Shown in pieces: positions 38,264-45,461 of a stretch of DNA of 53,257 nt; position 1 is the first letter of the stretch; every line of letters begins with the position of its first letter. Made by a program: the position numbers and the translations under genes. The stretch covers positions 1 to 53,257 of the forward strand of contig NZ_JABBNC010000052.1 of the NCBI RefSeq assembly GCF_012933445.1, given 5' to 3'. The stretch is from Actinoplanes sp. TBRC 11911 (GTDB lineage Bacteria; Actinomycetota; Actinomycetes; Mycobacteriales; Micromonosporaceae). Under the pieces are notes generated by a model, which searched no databases, was not told where the DNA came from, and was given only the letters and a program-made list of their open reading frames with translations.

Positions 38264-38309
38264 CCTTAAAGGGTACCCCTTGATTCCCTAAGGGGTACCC
38301 TTTAAGGAT
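38262..38309. promoter_or_regulatory. perfectly symmetric divergent operator-promoter
   Basis: ATCCTTAAAGGGTACCCCTT (38262-38281) and its exact reverse complement (38290-38309) flank an eight-base spacer. Each arm holds a GGGTACCC palindrome (centres 22 bp apart) and an outward-facing TACCCT -10-like box. Leftward it sits six bases before the HTH gene ATG; rightward it would drive the gene at 38397. Confidence 0.75.
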
Positions 38310-38396
38310 TCTTAGCGCGAACGAAGAAGCCCCAGCGAGTGTCCTACCACCGCCAGGGCCAAGACCGACAACCTGATCCACCAGGGAGCCGATCCA

Positions 38397-38960
38397 ATGA
38401 ACAACGCTATCAACGAAGCCGCCGACATCGTCGCGGGCACCTACGGCCAGGGCGGACGCGCCCTCACCATCACTTACCGCCGGATGATGTACACCTGGAC
38501 GGTCACCGTCTACCAGGGCACCTACCGCGTCGAGGAACTCTGCGGGGCGTACGACAACGCCAAGGCCGCGTGGGCCGAGTGCCGTCGGATTGCCCTCGCC
38601 GCCCACCAGGGCACGCACGTGGACGACATCATCGCCGCCAAGCCGTCCGAGCTGCTGCTGGCCGAGGTGAAGCAGATCCTCGACACCGTCCCGGCCGGCG
38701 AAGCGCGGCAGGTACGGGCCACCCTCGCCGGTGCCCACCTCGCGCCGATCGCCGACGCTCAGCGCCGCGCTCTGCAGGTCGCCGCGGTCAGCGGCAACCA
38801 CACGGTGCACGTCGGCCAGACCGGACGCCCCACCCTGAAAGCGCCGGCACGCAAGGGATTCGGGACGCTCAACTACCAGCCAGGCAGGGGACGCCGGAAG
38901 GTTATCCAGAGCTTGATCGTGAACAGTCGGGGACTGGAAGAAGCGCACACTGCCGTGTGA
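38397..38960 (+). CDS. hypothetical island protein
   Basis: 187 residues, no domain recognised. The N-terminal third has strands (ALTITYRRMMYTWTVTVYQGTYRVEEL), the middle is helical (PSELLLAEVKQILDTV), the end is basic (GRGRRKVIQSLI). AGGGAG eight bases before the ATG. Under the divergent operator with the HTH gene, so it is probably the repressed target. Confidence 0.65.
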   Translation: MNNAINEAADIVAGTYGQGGRALTITYRRMMYTWTVTVYQGTYRVEELCGAYDNAKAAWAECRRIALAAHQGTHVDDIIAAKPSELLLAEVKQILDTVPAGEARQVRATLAGAHLAPIADAQRRALQVAAVSGNHTVHVGQTGRPTLKAPARKGFGTLNYQPGRGRRKVIQSLIVNSRGLEEAHTAV

Positions 38961-38967
38961 AGTGCCG

Positions 38968-39000
38968 ACCCCTGCATGGTGTCGATGACCATGCAGGGGT
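38968..39000. terminator. perfect 13-bp stem-loop
   Basis: ACCCCTGCATGGT and ACCATGCAGGGGT with a seven-base loop, eight bases after the preceding stop codon. No U-tract. Confidence 0.55.
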
Positions 39001-39109
39001 CCGGCTTCGAGTTGGCACGGCGCTATCACTGTCGATGGCGATCTGAGCGAAGCGGAGCTACCCGAAGATCAGACCGGCATGGCTGCATGCATGATCGCCG
39101 CGCAGTCTG

Positions 39110-39115
39110 TATGGT
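39110..39115 (+). promoter_or_regulatory. putative -10 box, leaderless zinc-ribbon-like gene
   Basis: TATGGT ends six bases before the ATG at 39122. Confidence 0.4.
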
Positions 39116-39121
39116 GCGCCG

Positions 39122-39346
39122 ATGCCCGCACGGATCACCGTTGACCCTGATACCGGCAACCTCGTCGGTCAGAACACCACCGACCTCTACACCTACGCCG
39201 AAGTGCGGGCGATCCGGCCGGCCTGCCCGCGTTGCGGGACTGCTGTGACCATTCAACCGATGGACTCCAACAGCATGGAGAACCGCGGCGAGCGCCGCTA
39301 CTACGTCGGTCGGCACACCTTCAACTGCCAGTGCTGGAACCGGTGA
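39122..39346 (+). CDS. small protein with zinc-ribbon-like cysteines
   Basis: 74 residues with two cysteine pairs, ACPRCGT and FNCQCWN, about 30 residues apart, which could hold one zinc ion. No family recognised. The stop overlaps the start of the following membrane protein gene (GTGA), so the two are coupled. Confidence 0.6.
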   Translation: MPARITVDPDTGNLVGQNTTDLYTYAEVRAIRPACPRCGTAVTIQPMDSNSMENRGERRYYVGRHTFNCQCWNR

Positions 39347-39930
39347 TCGCGCATTGGCTGGCCGAAGATGCCAGCAATACGGATGTGGCTGGGCTTTGGG
39401 TCGCTGTCGGCGCTGCCGCTATCAGCGTCGGCAGTCTCGTCGTTGCTGGGCTGTCGGTCCGGCACGCCAAGCGGTCAGCCGACGCCGCAGGGCGCGTCGC
39501 CAGGGTCGAGTTGGCCCGCGATCATCGAGACCTAGCGCCACGGGCCGATTGGTTCAACTTCGTCACCGACTCCAGTAAGCGGGTCGCGCAAAATGATCGA
39601 TTCCTGGTCGGCACCCTGCCACGCACGTACAGGATGCACGGCGACCTGATATTCGAGGGTGGCAGCAGATCCCCGCTGGTGGTGACGCCGGGCACCACCC
39701 TTCCGGCCGGAACCGAAATTCGCGCCTGGCTGTTCGAAGCAGGCAAGACGGTGGCTCCCGCCGAGGTGGAGATGCGGTTCTTCCCTGCGATCAGCAACGA
39801 TCCCGGTGAGCCCTGGACGTGCGAGTGCGGTGAGGCGATTGCGGCCACTGGCCATGAATCGCGCGGGCACTGGGTGTTGCGACTGAAGGTGGAGCCGCCG
39901 CCATCTGGCCCGTGGGTGGCGTGGGCATAG
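39343..39930 (+). CDS. membrane-anchored hypothetical protein
   Basis: 195 residues. A TM helix near the N-terminus (VAGLWVAVGAAAISVGSLVVAGLSV) is followed by a basic, helical stretch and a strand-rich cytoplasmic or external domain ending with a CEC motif. The GTG at 39343 overlaps the stop of the zinc-ribbon-like gene. Family not recognised. Confidence 0.6.
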   Translation: MIAHWLAEDASNTDVAGLWVAVGAAAISVGSLVVAGLSVRHAKRSADAAGRVARVELARDHRDLAPRADWFNFVTDSSKRVAQNDRFLVGTLPRTYRMHGDLIFEGGSRSPLVVTPGTTLPAGTEIRAWLFEAGKTVAPAEVEMRFFPAISNDPGEPWTCECGEAIAATGHESRGHWVLRLKVEPPPSGPWVAWA

Positions 39931-40021
39931 GGCGCCGGGCCAGTCCGTCATCGGCGCGATATCCACAGGTCGCTCGTTGGGCTGTTGTCCCAGGCGAAAC
40001 GACCACAAGGAATCCTGCATC

Positions 40022-40300
40022 TTGACCATCGACGCGGAAACCCAGGAGCTGCTCGACTACTGCGCGGCCCAGGCACCGGCGTACACGAGCACCCAGTTCG
40101 ACACGCTGCAGAGGCTGCTCGCGCCGCTACACGAGGAGTTCCAGGCCCCGACCGACTCAGTTGCGGTGGATGCCGGCCGATCTCATGGGAAGCAAAGTGA
40201 CGCCGAGCGAAAGAATGCGCACGCCGCACGTCGGCACTCGGCGAGGCCGGAACATTCGAAGACGAGCGTGAGCGTGCTCGACCTTGAATCAATCACGTAG
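40022..40300 (+). CDS. small hypothetical protein (tentative)
   Basis: 92 residues from a TTG behind AAGGAA. The first 40 residues (DAETQELLDYCAAQAP) are plausible helical protein; the remainder is low-complexity and basic. Weak support. Confidence 0.3.
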   Translation: MTIDAETQELLDYCAAQAPAYTSTQFDTLQRLLAPLHEEFQAPTDSVAVDAGRSHGKQSDAERKNAHAARRHSARPEHSKTSVSVLDLESIT

Positions 40301-40384
40301 ATCAGTATCAGGGCGTCACGCTGCGATCACGGCGGAGATCGATCGCCGGTCGAGTCCACATCGAAGTTCGGTCGTTAGCTGTGG

Positions 40385-40612
40385 GTGCCAACCAATCGAA
40401 GACGCGACCTGAGCCCCGCCGCGCTGGAGGAGCTGGAAGACCGGCTCGTCGCGCTGGCCGTCGCCGACAGCCCCAAGTTCACCCGCGAGCAGATCGCCGA
40501 GTTCCGTCGGGTGTTCAAGCCCGACCAGAACAGCTGGGTCCGCCAGATGACGACGGAGGCGCGTGGGGTGCCTAATCGATCGGCGACCCCATCGCAGCCA
40601 TCAGTAGCTTGA
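40385..40612 (+). CDS. small hypothetical protein (tentative)
   Basis: 75 residues; LSPAALEELEDRLVALAVADSPKFTREQIAEFRRVF is a convincing helical stretch. GTG start, no clear ribosome site. The last 40 bases overlap the convergent gene. Confidence 0.4.
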   Translation: MPTNRRRDLSPAALEELEDRLVALAVADSPKFTREQIAEFRRVFKPDQNSWVRQMTTEARGVPNRSATPSQPSVA

Positions 40613-41528
40613 TCTGAGCGGCAAGTAGCTGCCCCAACTGCGAACCAACCTCCGCGTTGACAGCCTCAAGGATGCGGCGCAAATGCGTACGTACGATGCC
40701 CTGATCGGGCTCGGCCCGCACAAGCTCGCCCTCAACGGCTTGCGCGCTCGCAGTAACCTCTCGCCGCCCCTCCTCGGTTAGCCCGAGCGCGGGCACCGCC
40801 TCCAGGATCGCCTGGATTAGAGCCTTGAGCTCGTCGCCGGCGAGTCCGGTCGCCGTCGTGGTGGTAACGGATTGCGAGACGTTCGCACCCCAGTTGAAGG
40901 CATTCCCCGACGTGGCGTTGATGGTGAAGTTCTGTGAGGGCGCAGGCCGGTCCCGGTGCCCTAGGAAGTCTTTCACGTCGTCATCCGATTCAGCGCATTC
41001 TCGACCGTCTCTAGTGAGGCGTACGGTGAGCGGGGCTCCGCCGAGTTCAGCAACAGTAATACCCTCTTGGACGAGGCCAACCCTGACCAGTTGCTCGGCC
41101 ACTCGGTAGACAAGATCCTCAGGGAGCCGAACACCCAGAAACATCGAGTCGTCAGCCGCTAGGAAGTCCGCTACACGAGTCCAGCCGACTCCATTCGGGT
41201 CCTGTCTGTGCAGGTATATGAGTAGCCCGTTCTCTGCGGCCGACCTGCGAGCGCCAGGGTTTGTTCGCTTGGCACGTATTCGTTCAACCGCAAGGCGACC
41301 ATCGTCGGTGAGAAACGCCGAGTCGCCATCAAATCCCATCGCTTCGAATAGCTCGACAAGCCCATCGTCTCGCAGAGCCCGGAGGGTCATCACGTTACTG
41401 TGAAGCTCGTCGTCGCTGGGACGTTCCTTGAAAAGAGATACGACTGCTGGCACCGATCCATCGGCGCCTATCGGATTCTCGTAGAGCAATTCCAACAGCA
41501 TTAGCTGGCGGTTGAAGGTCTCCGGCAT
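40572..41528 (-). CDS. hypothetical winged-helix-like protein
   Basis: 318 residues. The N-terminal 90 residues look like a winged helix (NRQLMLLELLYENPIG, NVMTLRALRDDGLVELFEAMGF, FLTDDGRLAVERI), then a second similar unit (VYRVAEQLVRVGLVQEG). A short polar strand segment FTINATSGNAFNWGANVSQS follows, and helices to the end. This composition occurs in several poorly described actinobacterial and phage-defence-associated proteins, but I cannot name a family. ATG at 41528 with AAAGGAAAGG upstream. Confidence 0.6.
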   Translation of the reverse strand: MPETFNRQLMLLELLYENPIGADGSVPAVVSLFKERPSDDELHSNVMTLRALRDDGLVELFEAMGFDGDSAFLTDDGRLAVERIRAKRTNPGARRSAAENGLLIYLHRQDPNGVGWTRVADFLAADDSMFLGVRLPEDLVYRVAEQLVRVGLVQEGITVAELGGAPLTVRLTRDGRECAESDDDVKDFLGHRDRPAPSQNFTINATSGNAFNWGANVSQSVTTTTATGLAGDELKALIQAILEAVPALGLTEEGRREVTASAQAVEGELVRAEPDQGIVRTHLRRILEAVNAEVGSQLGQLLAAQIKLLMAAMGSPID

Positions 41529-41576
41529 CGTTGCCTTTCCTTTCGGCGCGGCCTTAACCGCGCGCTTCTGGCTAGT

Positions 41577-41838
41577 CAGTCGCCGCTCTCGGGAAGGCCG
41601 TACTGGATCTCGTAGAGCTGACCAGCTTTGATCATCACCTGGACCTCGATGGGTCGCTCGTTCTCGGTGAACACCACCCTGAAGGTGCGCATACGGGTAG
41701 TAGGTCCAGACCAACTCCGCCGGCTCGCCGTCGAGCTTGAGCAACTGGTGGCGAGTCACCACCGGTGCGCCCTTCTCGATGCCGAACGCGGCAGCGACCT
41801 GAGCGGGCGCGGGCGTCTCGCCGACTGAGATGAGGTCG
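41577..41838 (-). pseudogene. remnant of a GntR/UTRA regulator
   Basis: The frame from about 41838 encodes a UTRA-domain piece (GETPAPAQVAAAFGIEKG, VVTRHQLLKLDGEPAELVWTYYPY). After a frame change and the loss of an estimated 40-60 codons it resumes with the domain's C-terminus (FRVVFTENERPIEVQVMIK) and stops at 41577. No HTH half is present. GntR regulators of this type are usual in actinomycete integrative elements. Confidence 0.65.
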
Positions 41839-41978
41839 CTGCTCCCCTGCCTCCCGCTCCGGGCGTGGTCTGTCGATGTGGGCGCCTGCGTTGCAGGCCG
41901 GCGACGCGAGCGCTGAGGCAGTCGTGCGGCTTCGGCGACGAGGTGGGGCGTAAGTCCGTCCCTAGCATTCCCCCTAGC

Positions 41979-42008
41979 AAAAAAGGCCCCGGAGCGATCT
42001 CCGGGGCC
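41979..42008 (-). terminator. tRNA terminator
   Basis: On the minus strand GGCCCCGGA and TCCGGGGCC pair across a six-base loop, followed by TTTTTT. Lies 12 bases after the tRNA-Phe CCA end. Confidence 0.9.
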
Positions 42009-42019
42009 AACGTTTTGCC

Positions 42020-42096
42020 TGGTGGCCAGGGGCGGGGTCGAACCGCCGACCTTCCGATTTTCAGTCGGACGCTCGTACCAACTGAGCTACCTGGCC
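42020..42096 (-). tRNA. tRNA-Phe (GAA)
   Basis: Full cloverleaf: acceptor GGCCAGG/CCTGGCC, D-arm GCTCAGTTGGTA, anticodon loop CTGAAAA with GAA, T-arm GGTTCGACC, discriminator A and encoded CCA. Its 30-base anticodon-to-T-loop part is duplicated at 36776. Confidence 0.97.
42036..42065 (-). repeat. tRNA copy of the candidate att core
   Basis: Direct partner of the repeat at 36776-36805; 29/30 bases identical (C in the tRNA, A in the fragment at one position). Confidence 0.75.
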
Positions 42097-42110
42097 TTGG
42101 AATTGTGTTG

Positions 42111-42184
42111 CGGTCCTGACGGGACTTGAACCCGCGACCTCCGCCTTGACAGGGCGGCGAGCACTCCAACTGCTCCACAGGACC
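42111..42184 (-). tRNA. tRNA-Asp (GTC)
   Basis: Cloverleaf with acceptor GGTCCTG/CAGGACC, anticodon loop CTGTCAA with GTC, T-arm GGTTCAAGT. CCA is not encoded. Cotranscribed with the Phe and Glu tRNAs. Confidence 0.96.
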
Positions 42185-42243
42185 TTGCTCTGTAACTCTG
42201 CCTTGCTTGGTAGCTCCGCGACTTACGCCGCTTAACTTACCAG

Positions 42244-42316
42244 TGCCCCCAACGGGATTCGAACCCGTGCTACCGCCTTGAAAGGGCGGCGTCCTGGGCC
42301 ACTAGACGATGAGGGC
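42244..42316 (-). tRNA. tRNA-Glu (TTC)
   Basis: Acceptor GCCCTCA/TGGGGGC, D-arm TCTAGTGG, anticodon loop CTTTCAA with TTC, T-arm GGTTCGAATC. First gene of the three-tRNA unit; CCA is not encoded. Confidence 0.96.
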
Positions 42317-42469
42317 AACTCCGCAAGTATTGCACGTCTGCAATCCCCGCCAGTGTCGACCCCAACCGGGCCCCCGCTTGAGGCTTGGAAAGCATACGTG
42401 ATCCGCCACCGCCTCTTCAAACCGGTATCCCCTTCGCCGTGGCGAGGCTCTGACCAGGGCAAAGAGAAG

Positions 42470-43387
42470 CTACGCCGGGGTGACCGCGACGCGGACCGTT
42501 TCGACGGCCTGGTCCAGCGCGGACAGCCGGAGCACCGCGGCGGGCAGATGGCCGGGCCAGCCGGGGCCGGCCGCGGCGATCATCAGGGGCGGGTGCGGGA
42601 GGTCGGAAATGAGGATGAGCTGGCCGGGATCGCCGGTGGACGGCAGCTGCGACCAGACGACGACCACGGCCGGGCCGGTACGCGCGATTGCCTCGGCCAG
42701 CGCCGGCGGCGGCACCCGAGGGCCGAGGAAACGGGTGGGCACCCCGGCCTCGGCCAGCGCAGCCGCCAGCGCCTCCAGCGGCAGGGTGTGCTGTTCCTCG
42801 TCGGCCGCGGCGAGCAGCACGCGCGCGGTGTCACCCGGCCGGGGTATCGCGCCCAGCACCTCGGTCACCGCCCGCGAGACCAGGTGCTCGACCTCGATGA
42901 AGCGTTTCGTGGCGTGGTAGCGCTCGCCGATGCCGATCAGCACCGGCATCATCACGTCGCTCCAGGCGCCGATCACACCCTGCTCGGCGACGACCGTCTC
43001 GAGGATGTCGCGCATCGCCCCGGCGTCCAGCCGCATCGCGGCTCGGGCGAGACCACGGGCGGCCGGCGTGGCGGGCCCGAGCGCGATGGTGTGACCACCA
43101 CCGGCCGGAGCCCCGCCACCCAGGAAACCGCCGCCCACGAAGGCGAACTCGGCCGGCGGCGGCGTACGTCGTGCCCAGGCGGCCGCCTCCGCGGGAGCGA
43201 CCCCCTGGTTGGTCAGCCGGCGCATCACCTCGAGGCGGTCGAGATCCTCGGTGTTGTAGCGCCGGTGATGACCGGGCACGTGCTCACTCGGCCCCAGCCC
43301 GTACCGCTGATGCCATGTGCGCAGTGTGGTGACCGCGACGCCGAGGCGCCGCGCCACCGCCCCGGCCGTCAGGCCCTCATCGGCCAC
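42470..43387 (-). CDS. MerR/B12-domain regulator, LitR/CarH-like
   Basis: 305 residues: an N-terminal MerR HTH (TAGAVARRLGVAVTTLRTWHQRYGL, HHRRYNTEDLDRLEVM), a helical cobalamin-cap-like domain, and a C-terminal B12-binding-like Rossmann part. CarH photoreceptors use W-x9-EH over the B12 face; here the EH is kept but Trp is Tyr (Y-x9-EH), and the ExHxxG loop reads EQHTLP. It may still bind a cobalamin or have drifted. Last gene of crtE-crtI-idi, overlapping idi by 11 bases. GTG at 43387 follows GGAGCGG; an ATG at 43405 is the alternative. Confidence 0.82.
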   Translation of the reverse strand: MADEGLTAGAVARRLGVAVTTLRTWHQRYGLGPSEHVPGHHRRYNTEDLDRLEVMRRLTNQGVAPAEAAAWARRTPPPAEFAFVGGGFLGGGAPAGGGHTIALGPATPAARGLARAAMRLDAGAMRDILETVVAEQGVIGAWSDVMMPVLIGIGERYHATKRFIEVEHLVSRAVTEVLGAIPRPGDTARVLLAAADEEQHTLPLEALAAALAEAGVPTRFLGPRVPPPALAEAIARTGPAVVVVWSQLPSTGDPGQLILISDLPHPPLMIAAAGPGWPGHLPAAVLRLSALDQAVETVRVAVTPA

Positions 43388-43964
43388 CCGACCGCTCCGG
43401 CACATCGCTTTGCGGCATACCGCCAGGACTTGCTTCGGCCAGGCGGGTTGTCACGCCAAACAACCATGGTGCGTACGCCCGTGAGTCGCGCGCCATTTCG
43501 CCCAACAGGGCCGCAACGGTGACCCATCGGGTGCCGGCCACCTCGTCCGGGTCGGGTCGTAACGTCAGCCCGGCCGGGATCTCGCCGACCAGGACGTGGT
43601 CGTACTCGTGCTCGACCCGCCCGGTGGCCGGATCCTCCGCGAAATACGTATACACGCCCACCTCGGTCAGCGGCGGCACACTCGTGACGCCCAGCTCCTC
43701 GATGAGCCGTTGTCGGGCCGCGGCGGCCACCTCCTCGCCGGGGCCGGGATGCCCGCAGCAGGAGTTGGCCCAGCGCAGCGGGAACCGGGTCTTGACCGCG
43801 GCCCGCTGCTGGATCAGCACTCGTCCGTCGGGGTCGCGCAGGAACACCGAGAACGCGCGGTGCAAGCGGCCCGGGGCCTGGTGTGCGTCGTCCACCGTCG
43901 TCGACCCCATCGGGTGTCCGGACGTGTCGACGAGCTCGACCTTCTGCGATTCGCGGTCGGTCAC
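43377..43964 (-). CDS. idi: isopentenyl-diphosphate isomerase, type I
   Basis: 195-residue Nudix-fold isomerase interconverting IPP and DMAPP. LHRAFSVFLRDPDGRVLIQQRA opens the domain; WANSCCGHPGPGEEVAAAARQRLIEELGV has the catalytic Cys and the Nudix-like acidic helix; EHEYDHVLVG supplies the Glu and Tyr. Start GTG overlaps the crtI stop (GTGA). Confidence 0.95.
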   Translation of the reverse strand: MTDRESQKVELVDTSGHPMGSTTVDDAHQAPGRLHRAFSVFLRDPDGRVLIQQRAAVKTRFPLRWANSCCGHPGPGEEVAAAARQRLIEELGVTSVPPLTEVGVYTYFAEDPATGRVEHEYDHVLVGEIPAGLTLRPDPDEVAGTRWVTVAALLGEMARDSRAYAPWLFGVTTRLAEASPGGMPQSDVPERSGGR

Positions 43965-45442
43965 GATAACTCCCCCGTGATGCGTGCGGCGGCCAGCTTT
44001 CCGGAGATCAGGACCATCGGCACCCCGACGCCGGGTTGCGTCCCGGATCCGGTGAAGACCACGTTCTCCAGGGTGGGGTGCAGGGTGGCGGGCCGGAACG
44101 GGCCGGTCTGCCCGAAGGTGTGCGCGGCCGCGAACGGGGTGCCCGCGGCCATGCCCTGATCGGCCCAGTCGGCCGGCGTGATGGTGCGCTGGACCTCGAT
44201 GCCGTCACCGAAGCCCACGTATCCGCGCTTCTCCAGCGTACGGACCAGGGCGGACGTGTAGCGCGAGCCGAGCTCGCCGCGCCAGTTCATCGGGCCGGTT
44301 TCGAGGTTGGGGACGGGGGCCAGGACGTAGTAGGTGTGCCGGCCGGGTGGGGCGGTGGCCGGATCGGTGCGTGTGGGGTTCGTCACCAGCAGGGACGGGT
44401 CACTCATCAGCAGCCCTTTACGGATCACCTGGTCGAAGGTCGCACGCCAGGTCGTACCAAAGTGGATGTTGTGATGAGCGATCTTTCCGTACGCATGTGT
44501 GGAGCCGATGTGAAGAACCACACATGACGGCGAGAACCGCAGCCGGCGCTGTTTCGTCGCCGGCAGGAGGTCGCGATACGCGATCGGCAGGTCGGGGTTG
44601 AGCACCACGGCGTCGGCCGGGATGCGCTCGCCACCGGCCGTGATCACCCCGGTGGCGCGCCCGTTGCGGGTCTCGACCTTGGTGACCTCGGTGTCGTAGC
44701 GGAAGACCACCCCGTGCTTCTCGGCCGCCCCGGCGAGCGCCTTCGGCACCGCGTGCATGCCGCCCTTCGGGTAGAAGACGCCGGCGACCGAATCCAGATA
44801 CGCGATCACCGCATAGATCGCCAGCGCGTCGTGCGGCGCCATCCCCGCGTACATCGCCTGGAACGAGAAGATCCGACGCGTACGGGGGTCGCGGAAGTAG
44901 TCGTTGATCTTCGGTTGCAGCCGGCGGAACCCGCCCATGCCCAGCAGTTTCAGCAGGTTGAGGTTGAGCAGGTCGATCGGCGAGTCGAGATTGCGGGCGA
45001 TGAAGTGGTCGCGCTCGAGCAGCCAGAGACGCCGGGCGAAGTCGACGAACCGAAGGTATCCGTCGGCCTCGCGGGGGCCGCAGACGCGGGAGATCTCGCC
45101 GGCCATCCGGACCGTGTCGGTGAGCACGTCCAGGGTAGAGCCATCCGGGTAATAGGCCCGATATGCCGGGTCGAGCGGGATCAGCTCCAGCCAGTCGGAC
45201 AGCTTCTCGCCGACCGCGGCCAGCGGTTCCTCGATGAGCGACGGCATGGTCAGCACGGTCGGGCCGGTGTCGAACTCGTACCCCCGCAGGCTGAGCCGAC
45301 CGGCCCGCCCGCCGGGCACCGACTCGCGCTCGACGACCGTGACCTGGCGGCCGGCCGCCGCCAGGTGCAGCGCGCTGGCCAGGCCGCCCAGGCCGGCGCC
45401 GACGATCACCACATGCTCGGTCGGTCCCGTCACGCTTCGCAT
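43961..45442 (-). CDS. crtI: phytoene desaturase
   Basis: 493-residue FAD enzyme converting phytoene towards lycopene (or neurosporene). HVVIVGAGLGGLASALHLAAAG is the FAD-binding Rossmann loop, VPGGRAGRLSLRGYEFDTGPTVLTMP the family signature, and VFTGSGTQPGVGVPMVLISGK the C-terminal FAD motif. Starts 19 bases after the crtE stop. The desaturation number cannot be told from sequence. Confidence 0.96.
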   Translation of the reverse strand: MRSVTGPTEHVVIVGAGLGGLASALHLAAAGRQVTVVERESVPGGRAGRLSLRGYEFDTGPTVLTMPSLIEEPLAAVGEKLSDWLELIPLDPAYRAYYPDGSTLDVLTDTVRMAGEISRVCGPREADGYLRFVDFARRLWLLERDHFIARNLDSPIDLLNLNLLKLLGMGGFRRLQPKINDYFRDPRTRRIFSFQAMYAGMAPHDALAIYAVIAYLDSVAGVFYPKGGMHAVPKALAGAAEKHGVVFRYDTEVTKVETRNGRATGVITAGGERIPADAVVLNPDLPIAYRDLLPATKQRRLRFSPSCVVLHIGSTHAYGKIAHHNIHFGTTWRATFDQVIRKGLLMSDPSLLVTNPTRTDPATAPPGRHTYYVLAPVPNLETGPMNWRGELGSRYTSALVRTLEKRGYVGFGDGIEVQRTITPADWADQGMAAGTPFAAAHTFGQTGPFRPATLHPTLENVVFTGSGTQPGVGVPMVLISGKLAAARITGELS

Positions 45443-45461
45443 CCGCGCACCTCCGCCACCA

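Larger units (their letters stand above)
36776..42065. mobile_element. decayed integrative element at tRNA-Phe
   Basis: About 5.3 kb lie between the 30-mer at 36776 and the intact tRNA-Phe. This is the layout left when an element inserts into a tRNA gene and restores it. Inside each end is an arm-like pair, TCCCTAGCAT and CCCTA(G/A)C with identical 13-base offset (36921-36940 and 41959-41978). Cargo: a DUF433/DUF5615 pair, an HTH protein, several unknown genes and a GntR remnant, as expected for actinomycete integrative elements. No integrase, excisionase or replication gene is visible. Confidence 0.6.

Noticed and set aside
38244..39029. 261-residue minus-strand frame
   Set aside because: Antisense to the gene at 38397, which has a good ribosome site and normal codon use, and it runs through the operator.
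42317..42469. additional tRNA next to tRNA-Glu
   Set aside because: No cloverleaf; only the tRNA promoter region and the end of the regulator gene.
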